Shown one piece after another: positions 50,234-60,200 of a stretch of DNA of 64,000 nucleotides (position 1 is its first letter; the number at the start of each line of letters is the position of its first letter). This DNA comes from Siphonodentalium dalli. Taxonomy: Eukaryota > Mollusca > Scaphopoda > Gadilida > Siphonodentaliidae. The notes under the pieces are model-generated. The model was given only the letters and a program-made list of their open reading frames with translations, was not told the origin of the DNA and ran no database searches. The stretch spans positions 89,454,618 to 89,518,617 of the forward strand of contig CP136069.1 in assembly GCA_032622095.1 (NCBI GenBank). Reading direction: 5' to 3'. The translations under genes and the position numbers were made by a program.

Positions 50234-52801
50234 GGGCAATTCCACGTGACTGACATTACATTCAAAGACCTTTTTCCAGATTCATTGTGATGAATAGAGC
50301 AACATTTATAAATATATAATCTTATTTCTATGTGGAGTGTTGGCTTGTGCCAGGGTGCACCCAAAAATGTGCATTATTCTGAGTTTAGTCAAGCGATGAT
50401 AAAATGGCATCGTTCAATATTAGCGTGACTGACATTACATGAAACTATCAAGGATACACAGTGCCAACTTGTTTTCAAATTAAATTTGTCTTAAATTTTC
50501 AGAAACTCATATGATTTTCTTTGTTAATTTTTCGTGGTAGATATTTCAAGATAATGTAAAAGCAAAATTTAAGCTTAGAACTAACATTAAATATTTTTTG
50601 TTGTCCAAATTATGCGTGACTGACATTACACTAATTTCGTGACTGACATTACGCTATGAAATATATCAAATATTTCCAACAGTTTCGGATCCAAATGAAT
50701 AATTATTGCCCTACCAATCATATTTTATGGGGTTTAAATGCATTTAATATACGGTGTTTTATTACCATATACAGCACATGAACATGATATTGACTAATGT
50801 AAGCATGACTGACATTACACAATTTTATCCAAGATACATGGTAACTGGATTTAAAATTTAAGCTGTTTGACATTCAAATAGTTTAAATATGAACTTCTTT
50901 CTCAATTATTTTATTTGGAATTTAAAAAAAAAAATTATGGACAGACTAATCTGTCTGTGTCTGATATTATGTTACTGAATGTGTGCCTAACATTAACATA
51001 TGAAAAAAAAAGAACAAAATATTAGTTCCACATTCTCAATTACCTTTTGTACAAGTTTTTCAGACAATAGCGTTTGGAGACCGGGGAAAATGTCTTACTT
51101 TGGTAAACATTTTCAACAAATATTTCATGCCTATGACATTTCAGTCAACCTAGATTCCCTGTATAGTTTGTTTACCAGTATTTAGTGAGATATATTTATA
51201 CAAGTTGAATAAATAAATAAGTGGATAAGAATCGTCATTGTATGGCAGCCTCCCGAGAAAAATGATAGTATAATACTGTGGACTTTCTCGTAGAAGTTGA
51301 ACAACTCATTGGCCACAACAAAAGTCTGAGCACACTGTTATTATACCTGGGGACATGAATTTCTGAATATATAACCAAGCTGATAATTTTCAGCCCACTT
51401 GTTGTTAGGGCTGTAACAATGCAGAAGTTCACATTGCAATGCACATCGCAATGTTTATGCTTCGATGCGCTGTGTACCACGATGCACAATTGCTAGTTGT
51501 CACTGTATCTATGAATTAATTCAGCCTCATTGTAGGGATCAAGTTGCTCATTGCCCAAATGGTAACCAACCTGATTCATGCAATTAGGAATTTAGGAAGG
51601 GTAAATTACCTACTTTCTCTTTCTCATTGATCAAATTGATGTCACTCTTGGAAATAAATGTTGAGAAACTGAATTCTTGAGTGACATCAGAAAGCATTTG
51701 ATGAGTTTTGGACCCAAAAGTATGTTTTTCATACATTCAATGCTCAAATACATCATGAGAACAGTATTAAAATTTACCAGTAGTAGATGCACCTATATGC
51801 AACTGCATATGTTTACAAATCCAATTACTAGTATTTTTTCTTACAAGATTTTTCTGTCATCTACCAGAATAGGAACAAATTGCATAACGTGACTGACATT
51901 ACATGCCGTGACTGACATTACGTGTGACTGACATTACATATTTCAACTCTTGCTAGCGGTCAACTTAGACATTGAATGGTGCCTATTTTGAACACAGACA
52001 TTCAGGCTCAGGTATATTGAGTGTATCTAAGATATGGTTATTATATTGTCATGCATTATAGTTTTATAACAACAATGGTAGAATTTTCGTGACTGACATT
52101 ACATGTAGTATGTAGATTTCTAAAAAATAATTTTTCCCAAATGGACATCAGGCACAGGAATATAAACCCAAGATGTGTTATAGCGTGCATCGACCTATTT
52201 AAATACTGAAATACTACAGGCCAATCTAAAATAATTGTTACTATTTGCTTAATTACTTACAAGCCACTTTGGGCATATATTTTAGTAGCACATGTGGGTT
52301 AATCCTTTGGAGAGTGTCTGTAACGTCATATACATGACGTCATGAGTAAATTTAACATCAACGTCATAGCAATAATTATTAACAAGTCCGGGTCAAAAGT
52401 GTCCAATAATTCGTTTTAATTTATGTGCATTTTTTGTTAACGTGTGTTATCATAATCGATTGCACTTATACATTCGGGGGACATTATATTAATCAAAATA
52501 AGTCCTATACAAATCATTTATAAATCATATCATTTATTGAAGTTATGTCTACATAAAATAACACTGCCCGAAACGACATATATGTCGTTCTACTCCTCAA
52601 CCGATAGACGACATATATGTCGTTCTACTCGCCAAAGGGTTAACAATGGCATATGCTTTCATCACTAAAATGATGAATATGACAGAGAGAAAAACTGTTT
52701 TCAATAACTTGAATACCATAACTATCAGATTTTCAAACTCTTTAGTCAATATTCAAGATTAAAATTTTTCACAAAATTCATTCTCCGTCGTGGAATTGCC
52801 C
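50234..52801. mobile_element. 2.57-kb element with nine copies of a 15-base motif
   Basis: GGGCAATTCCACG (50234-50246) is inverted exactly at 52789-52801, with AACT on both sides (50230-50233, 52802-52805), a possible 4-bp duplication. CGTGACTGACATTAC or a one-base variant starts at 50245, 50424, 50615, 50638, 50804, 51888, 51907, 51923 and 52088, all in the same direction. No coding frame is recognised. Nested inside the 4.2-kb element; contains a TTAA MITE. Confidence 0.65.
52299..52643. repeat. TTAA MITE, family E, inside the 2.57-kb element
   Basis: TTAATCCTTTGGAGAGT at the left; inverted right end TTAACCCTTTGGCGAGT. TTAA at both borders. Carries palindromes ACGACATATATGTCGT (twice, near 52574 and 52610) and ATGACGTCAT (52335-52344). 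Confidence 0.75.
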
Positions 52802-52934
52802 AACTTTGATTTCAAATAAGACATTATATCACTTGGGTCAAGCCAGCCCGGGGCAGGGCTGGCTCGGGACGAGCTGGCCCAGGTCGACTGGACCGAGTTG
52901 GGCCTGGGACGAGCTGGTCCGTTTCCGTCCACCT

Positions 52935-53395
52935 TAGATCGTCTGTGATGGTCAGTCCAAGGTAAACTCTTTGTTTGACTGTTTGCAGAATTTGTTGTCC
53001 AGTTGGTAGATGAACGATGTTTTGTTCTTGTCCTTGTTCTTCATGGACATTATGGAGCATTTTCCGGCATTAAATCTCATCCCCCAGGTTTTCGCCCACT
53101 CTTCTAGTGACGTCAGATCCTGTTGTAGTTGGATATGGTCTTGGTGGCCATTTATCTGGCTGTATAGGATGCAGTCATCAGCCAAGAGTCTTACTTCTGA
53201 TTTGACTGCTTGTGGAAGGTCGTTAATGTGGCAGAGGAATAGTAGAGCTCCTAGTACTGTGCCTTTGGGTACCGGTACTCCCGATTTCACTGGAACACTT
53301 TTGGATGTTTCTCCTTCCAACACTACTCTCATCCAGTGATTCCGTAGGACTTCAGTTTGTATAATAGACTCTGGTGTGTACATGTAGGCCTATAT
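52935..53395 (-). pseudogene. LINE 2, N-terminal part of reverse transcriptase ORF
   Basis: Minus strand. Reads EVLRNHWMRVVLEGETSKSV, GTVLGALLFLCHINDLP, the catalytic box VRLLADDCILY and LEEWAKTWGMRFNAGKCSIM, then YLGLTITDDLRWT where the inserted element begins. The catalytic ADD is intact, but the GVPQG motif is altered (GVPVPKG) and the N-terminal part of the RT plus the endonuclease are missing (5' truncation near 53395). Confidence 0.85.
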
Positions 53396-53456
53396 ACGTA
53401 TTTGTATCTGCACAGGTTCCATTCGGATACATCACATGTGATTTATAACTATAAAG

Positions 53457-53590
53457 CTGTTTTCACAGATCTGCGGCTGACGCATGCGATCAACGCATGA
53501 TGACGCTAATGCATGAGTTTAACTGCTTTCAGACCTGTGGCTGATGCATGCGATCAATGCATGCAGCTAATGAGTTAGGTGCAATGTTTC
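53457..53590. repeat. 66-bp direct repeats
   Basis: GATGCATGCGATCAATGCATG-type phrases occur in two tandem copies (CTGTTTTCACAGATCTGCGG and CTGCTTTCAGACCTGTGGCT starts), with a weaker third copy at about 53618. Confidence 0.65.
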
Positions 53591-53604
53591 AAACCATAAG
53601 TATA

Positions 53605-54271
53605 TCACTGGCACTTTCTCAGGCCCGGGTTGCGGCTGACGCAACTAAACACATCCGATTTCAAAAAGTTTTGAAATGGTAGATCATGCCATGAATCTCT
53701 ACTTTGGCTAACGCTCGTAGAGATCATATTCCACCAGTACAAAACCTTGGAACTTTTTGAAGTTTTGACAGGGAACCTTGAGTCTAAAAAATGAAATGGG
53801 AAATATATTTCTTAATGATTATCTGTTCCTTAGTAGTGTACTTCACTATATGCGAAGGTCACAACTCGAAAATGCATGCTTTTCTGTGACTTTTGAGAGC
53901 CATTATCGCAATAAACATTCAATTAATTACCGTACCCAGGAAAAAATCCATAATTGTCAGAATCGCAAAGCAAAATCGCTCACAAAGTATCTTAAATCGT
54001 GAAATTTCGAGTTGGGACCTTTACATACAGTGAAGTACGGTACATTATTAAGAAACAGATAATAACAAAGAAATATGTTCCCTGTGTTATTTTTTCAATT
54101 GTATAAGGTTCCCTGTCAAAACTTCAAAAAGTTCCCAGGTTTTGTACTGGTGGAATATGATCTCTACGGACGAAAGCCATAACTACAGATTCATGGCATG
54201 ATCTATTGAAATGGATGCGTTTAACTACATTGCCATCAGCCACAGCCCACAACATTCTAAAAGTGCCAGTA
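53605..54271. repeat. Large imperfect inverted repeat, ~268-bp arms
   Basis: The left arm 53605-53872 pairs with 54003-54271 around a 130-bp loop. Shared blocks include GATCATGCCATGAATCT, AGAGATCATATTCCACCAGT and AACTTTTTGAAGTTTTGACA. A minus-strand frame at 54124-54300 (FRMLWAVADGNVVKRIHFN) spans one arm but has no recognised homology. Confidence 0.8.
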
Positions 54272-54295
54272 ATATATGTACCAGTGTAACAGTTT

Positions 54296-54790
54296 ATCTC
54301 CCCCCCCTGATCAACTTCCCCCCGGGGGGGAAGTTGACCTAGGTTAACTTCCCCCCCGCCCTGATCAACTTCCCCCCACCTGAATTTTTTTATCTTTGAA
54401 TTTATTGACAAATTATTGGCATATTATTTTTCAGTATCACTATATTGCTGAGAAAAACTATCATTGGTGGCAAGGAAGCATGTATTTTCTTCGGCAGAGA
54501 CATTATTGTTCAGATTTTTTTTATTGAAAATCACCCAGATTATCTCCCCCCCCCCCCCCCCCCCCCCCCCGCCTGAATCTTTCCATACCTTAACATCTAT
54601 TGGCGAGTTAGTCTCATTTTATTGTTCACTATCACTATGTGACTAAGAAAAAACTATCATAGGTGACAAGGAAGCATGATTTTTCTGTAAAAGAGACAAT
54701 AATTATAGTTCGGAGAATTTTCATTGGAATTTACCTAGTTTATCTCCCCCCCTGCCTGGATTTTCCATACCTTAACATCTATTGGCGAGA
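54296..54790. repeat. Tandem ~200-bp units each with a poly-C run
   Basis: Phrases AGGAAGCATG, ACCTTAACATCTATTGGCGA and CACTATCACTAT recur at intervals of roughly 200 bp. Each unit contains a C run; the longest is 25 C at 54546-54570. An inverted relative lies at 55390-55504, against the assembly gap. Confidence 0.75.
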
Positions 54791-54835
54791 TAGTCTCAAT
54801 ATCATTCAATATGAAGTATTATTGATACACACTGA

Positions 54836-55290
54836 TAATCGACTCCTTAACCACAGCAGCATTATGGGTAATTTTTCAGGATTTAGTTGAGAACTTTCCG
54901 ACGAATGACAACAAGCCATATTTCGTACTAAATCTTGAAAAATTAACAATAATTCTGCTGTGGTTAACCCTTTCAGTGCCAAGTCCGATTTTTGTATCAA
55001 CCCATATTTCCTTGAGCATTTCCCAAATTTATTGATTATAATAATGTGAAACATTGATGGAAAGAGCTCTTCGAGCTCTTTCCATCAGTGTGTCACATTA
55101 TTGATTATAATAATGTGAAATTATAATAATGTGAAACATTGATGGAAAGAGGTCTTCGAGCTCTTTCCATCAGTGTGTCACATTATTATAATCAATAAAT
55201 TTGGAAAATGATCAAGGAAATATGGGTTGATTCAAACATCGGACTTGACACTGAAAGGGTTAAGGAGTCAATTATTTAGGGCATTAATGT
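54836..55290. repeat. Foldback MITE, family A, copy 4, split by a TTAA MITE
   Basis: The left arm begins AATCGACTCCTTAACCACAG at 54836; the right arm resumes TTAAGGAGTCAATTATTTAG after 55260 and ends in GGGCATTA. The 54964-55263 MITE lies exactly at the TTAA of the CTTAACC/GGTTAAG motif. Confidence 0.85.
54964..55263. repeat. TTAA MITE, family F, nested
   Basis: TTAACCCTTTCAGTGCCAAG at the left; inverted right end TTAACCCTTTCAGTGTCAAG. The arms extend about 80 bp (CAACCCATATTTCCTTGA). The centre is a further palindrome with GAAAGAGCTCTTCGAGCTCT. 300 bp. Confidence 0.85.
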
Positions 55291-55504
55291 ATAGTGATTT
55301 TGTCATATATTGTTACACATCACTGTATTTCATCTGTTGTTATTTGCAATTGCAACAAGTTTGAAGTGACATTTCAATTTGTTTTTCTAAGTCACATAGT
55401 CATAGTGAATGATAAAATGAGACTATCTTGCCAATAGATGTTAAGGTATGAAATATTCAGGGGGGGGAGGGGAAGATAAACTAGGTAAATTCCAATGAAA
55501 ATTC

Positions 55505-55604
55505 NNNNNNNNNNNNNNNNNNNNNNNNNNNNNNNNNNNNNNNNNNNNNNNNNNNNNNNNNNNNNNNNNNNNNNNNNNNNNNNNNNNNNNNNNNNNNNNN
55601 NNNN
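55505..55604. other. Assembly gap of 100 N
   Basis: Exactly 100 N, the customary placeholder for a gap of unknown size. It separates poly-G repeat units from the first visible 1808-bp unit, so the array may be longer than shown. Confidence 0.98.
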
Positions 55605-56347
55605 AAAAATAGTAAGATTTTTCATAAAAAATGACAATTTTTCAAGGTATTTTCAAAAAAATTCAAGGTGGTAATAGTCACATGATAATGCAAATGACCC
55701 ATAACATGAGCATGTCAACGACACATATATCAATTGTTATAAGAACCTAATCTAACAAGTATTTTGGATTTTATAGCCAGTGATATACAGATATATATCA
55801 TAAAAGTGTGTCATTTCCACTGGTGGGTATGGTCATTTGAAGGTTAATAGCACTAAAACTTGGACACATTTAAGAAAATGCTTCAGCAATTCAAAGAGAG
55901 CATATCTTTATTCAACTAATTCAATATACACCCACATCCAGTTATCTTGGATCACCCTTGCAGACCTGAAAATGTCATATTTTATTCTTCAATGTGCTGA
56001 TAAAGTCATGCGCTTGATGCTCAGCTGATCAGATCTGGACTCAATGACCTCACATCACCAGAAGTTCTCTCATGGAAAGAATATTGTACAGTCTTCCATA
56101 GCTGATCCAAGTTTGCAACACCAGACCCCTAAAACTGAGTGAAAATGGGGCCTGAACATGACTGGTGGTGGAAAATTGTGGTTTTTTGATGAATAATTTG
56201 TTAAAGGGGGTGGGGTTAAATTGTGTGTGATAAATAAAGAACCACAGAAGTGATATTGTTTTTGAACACATTTTTTCCATTGATGGGCAATTCTGAAGAA
56301 ATGTAGGGAGTTACAATTATTCCGCGAAAAAGCGGGCTATCGCTTTA

Positions 56348-56798
56348 GGTTACACTGGTGTAAATAAGGTTCCGAGCGACATCTAGCGGATGCGGGAGGA
56401 ATATATAGGAGAGAATAAAATAGACACTGGGCCCTGATTGGTCAATAGCCTTGTGTGCTTTTCACATAAAAAAATCATCACACCTCTTCCCTATGATTTC
56501 CCATAGGTAAAATAACAATTGGCACAGGAATTAACCCTTTGTAGTAAAGTTTGAATTTTTTGGTGTGGTCTAAAATATGACTGTATTTTTTTATGCGGTT
56601 CTGACACTAGTTACGAAAACATAAGATTTAAAGGCGAATTCCCTGCTAGACAGACATGATTTTTTTGTGTAAAAAGTTTCCCAAAATGTCAATTTTTCAG
56701 ATTTAAAGAAAATGTTGGACCCAACATTTATATTGCCAACACTATACGCTAAAACGTTAGCACTGAGGCCTATGGAAAACATTTACACCAGTGTAACC
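56348..56798. repeat. 451-bp inverted-repeat element 'a' in the 1808-bp unit
   Basis: GGTTACACTGGTGTAAAT at the left and ATTTACACCAGTGTAACC at the right. Internal landmarks are CTGATTGGTCAATAG, GCGGTTCTGACACTAG and ATTCCCTGCTAGACAG. Repeats at +1808, +3616, +5424 and +7232. Confidence 0.85.
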
Positions 56799-56802
56799 TA
56801 AA

Positions 56803-57253
56803 GGTTACACTGGTGTAAATACTATAGGCAGCTCCCCCTGCGGTTGCGGGAGGAGTATAGAGTTTCACAGTTAAAACACTCTGGGCTGTGATTGGTTGCA
56901 TGAATTAAATGTAAACTGTTGACAAAAATTCAAGGAATCATTCTCCCACAAACTTCATTGGCCAAGAGGCCCATTCATTAAAGGTGAAGTCTGTTGTGGC
57001 TGTTTAGAAATTTTAAGTGTGATTGAAAAAATGACAATATTTTTTTAGTGCGGAACTGACCCTAGTCATGAAAAAACGAAAATTTGAAGTGGATTCCCTG
57101 CTAGACGGTGTTGATTTTTTTATTGGGAAAGTTTCCACAGATGTCAAGCTCACATAATCCGAAGGCAGTTTGAACAGTTTCCATTTGACCTCTGATGCAG
57201 ATCAACAAACGTTAACATTGAAGCCTATGGGAAATATTTACACCAGTGTAACC
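56803..57253. repeat. 451-bp inverted-repeat element 'b' in the 1808-bp unit
   Basis: Same ends and same length as element 'a', separated from it by TAAA, in the same orientation. Homologous but clearly diverged inside (CTGTGATTGGTTGCATG, GCGGAACTGACCCTAG, ATTCCCTGCTAGACGG). The pair therefore arose long before the 1808-bp unit was amplified. Confidence 0.85.
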
Positions 57254-60200
57254 TAAAGGGAAAAAATAGCTTTTTATCATTTTTGATTCCTGGGAGTCAC
57301 TTTAAAGCATTTTAATGCATTTTACAGAGCCTGGTCTTTCAGTCCAATGAATATCTCATGCTTGGTGTGGCTATTCTTGCTGCTGATGTCTTCTTTCACT
57401 TACATCAGCCAAAAAAATAGTAAGATTTTTCATAAAAAATGACAATTTTTCAAGGTATTTTCAAAAAAATTCAAGGTGGTAATAGTCACATGATAATGCA
57501 AATGACCCATAACATGAGCATGTCAACGACACATATATCAATTGTTATAAGAACCTAATCTAACAAGTATTTTGGATTTTATAGCCAGTGATATACAGAT
57601 ATATATCATAAAAGTGTGTCATTTCCACTGGTGGGTATGGTCATTTGAAGGTTAATAGCACTAAAACTTGGACACATTTAAGAAAATGCTTCAGCAATTC
57701 AAAGAGAGCATATCTTTATTCAACTAATTCAATATACACCCACATCCAGTTATCTTGGATCACCCTTGCAGACCTGAAAATGTCATATTTTATTCTTCAA
57801 TGTGCTGATAAAGTCATGCGCTTGATGCTCAGCTGATCAGATCTGGACTCAATGACCTCACATCACCAGAAGTTCTCTCATGGAAAGAATATTGTACAGT
57901 CTTCCATAGCTGATCCAAGTTTGCAACACCAGACCCCTAAAACTGAGTGAAAATGGGGCCTGAACATGACTGGTGGTGGAAAATTGTGGTTTTTTGATGA
58001 ATAATTTGTTAAAGGGGGTGGGGTTAAATTGTGTGTGATAAATAAAGAACCACAGAAGTGATATTGTTTTTGAACACATTTTTTCCATTGATGGGCAATT
58101 CTGAAGAAATGTAGGGAGTTACAATTATTCCGCGAAAAAGCGGGCTATCGCTTTAGGTTACACTGGTGTAAATAAGGTTCCGAGCGACATCTAGCGGATG
58201 CGGGAGGAATATATAGGAGAGAATAAAATAGACACTGGGCCCTGATTGGTCAATAGCCTTGTGTGCTTTTCACATAAAAAAATCATCACACCTCTTCCCT
58301 ATGATTTCCCATAGGTAAAATAACAATTGGCACAGGAATTAACCCTTTGTAGTAAAGTTTGAATTTTTTGGTGTGGTCTAAAATATGACTGTATTTTTTT
58401 ATGCGGTTCTGACACTAGTTACGAAAACATAAGATTTAAAGGCGAATTCCCTGCTAGACAGACATGATTTTTTTGTGTAAAAAGTTTCCCAAAATGTCAA
58501 TTTTTCAGATTTAAAGAAAATGTTGGACCCAACATTTATATTGCCAACACTATACGCTAAAACGTTAGCACTGAGGCCTATGGAAAACATTTACACCAGT
58601 GTAACCTAAAGGTTACACTGGTGTAAATACTATAGGCAGCTCCCCCTGCGGTTGCGGGAGGAGTATAGAGTTTCACAGTTAAAACACTCTGGGCTGTGAT
58701 TGGTTGCATGAATTAAATGTAAACTGTTGACAAAAATTCAAGGAATCATTCTCCCACAAACTTCATTGGCCAAGAGGCCCATTCATTAAAGGTGAAGTCT
58801 GTTGTGGCTGTTTAGAAATTTTAAGTGTGATTGAAAAAATGACAATATTTTTTTAGTGCGGAACTGACCCTAGTCATGAAAAAACGAAAATTTGAAGTGG
58901 ATTCCCTGCTAGACGGTGTTGATTTTTTTATTGGGAAAGTTTCCACAGATGTCAAGCTCACATAATCCGAAGGCAGTTTGAACAGTTTCCATTTGACCTC
59001 TGATGCAGATCAACAAACGTTAACATTGAAGCCTATGGGAAATATTTACACCAGTGTAACCTAAAGGGAAAAAATAGCTTTTTATCATTTTTGATTCCTG
59101 GGAGTCACTTTAAAGCATTTTAATGCATTTTACAGAGCCTGGTCTTTCAGTCCAATGAATATCTCATGCTTGGTGTGGCTATTCTTGCTGCTGATGTCTT
59201 CTTTCACTTACATCAGCCAAAAAAATAGTAAGATTTTTCATAAAAAATGACAATTTTTCAAGGTATTTTCAAAAAAATTCAAGGTGGTAATAGTCACATG
59301 ATAATGCAAATGACCCATAACATGAGCATGTCAACGACACATATATCAATTGTTATAAGAACCTAATCTAACAAGTATTTTGGATTTTATAGCCAGTGAT
59401 ATACAGATATATATCATAAAAGTGTGTCATTTCCACTGGTGGGTATGGTCATTTGAAGGTTAATAGCACTAAAACTTGGACACATTTAAGAAAATGCTTC
59501 AGCAATTCAAAGAGAGCATATCTTTATTCAACTAATTCAATATACACCCACATCCAGTTATCTTGGATCACCCTTGCAGACCTGAAAATGTCATATTTTA
59601 TTCTTCAATGTGCTGATAAAGTCATGCGCTTGATGCTCAGCTGATCAGATCTGGACTCAATGACCTCACATCACCAGAAGTTCTCTCATGGAAAGAATAT
59701 TGTACAGTCTTCCATAGCTGATCCAAGTTTGCAACACCAGACCCCTAAAACTGAGTGAAAATGGGGCCTGAACATGACTGGTGGTGGAAAATTGTGGTTT
59801 TTTGATGAATAATTTGTTAAAGGGGGTGGGGTTAAATTGTGTGTGATAAATAAAGAACCACAGAAGTGATATTGTTTTTGAACACATTTTTTCCATTGAT
59901 GGGCAATTCTGAAGAAATGTAGGGAGTTACAATTATTCCGCGAAAAAGCGGGCTATCGCTTTAGGTTACACTGGTGTAAATAAGGTTCCGAGCGACATCT
60001 AGCGGATGCGGGAGGAATATATAGGAGAGAATAAAATAGACACTGGGCCCTGATTGGTCAATAGCCTTGTGTGCTTTTCACATAAAAAAATCATCACACC
60101 TCTTCCCTATGATTTCCCATAGGTAAAATAACAATTGGCACAGGAATTAACCCTTTGTAGTAAAGTTTGAATTTTTTGGTGTGGTCTAAAATATGACTGT

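Larger units (their letters stand above)
48724..52926. mobile_element. 4.2-kb DNA transposon inserted in LINE 2
   Basis: The left end GGATCCGGGCCAGCTCGTCC and right end, inverted, GGAAACGGACCAGCTCGTCC continue to match for over 30 bp (CAACTCG). The flanks GTCCACTT (48716-48723) and GTCCACCT (52927-52934) look like an 8-bp target-site duplication with one change. LINE coding sequence resumes on both sides. No transposase was recognised inside, so it is non-autonomous or hollowed out by later insertions. An 8-bp duplication would fit hAT or P-type elements; the superfamily is unresolved. Confidence 0.75.
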
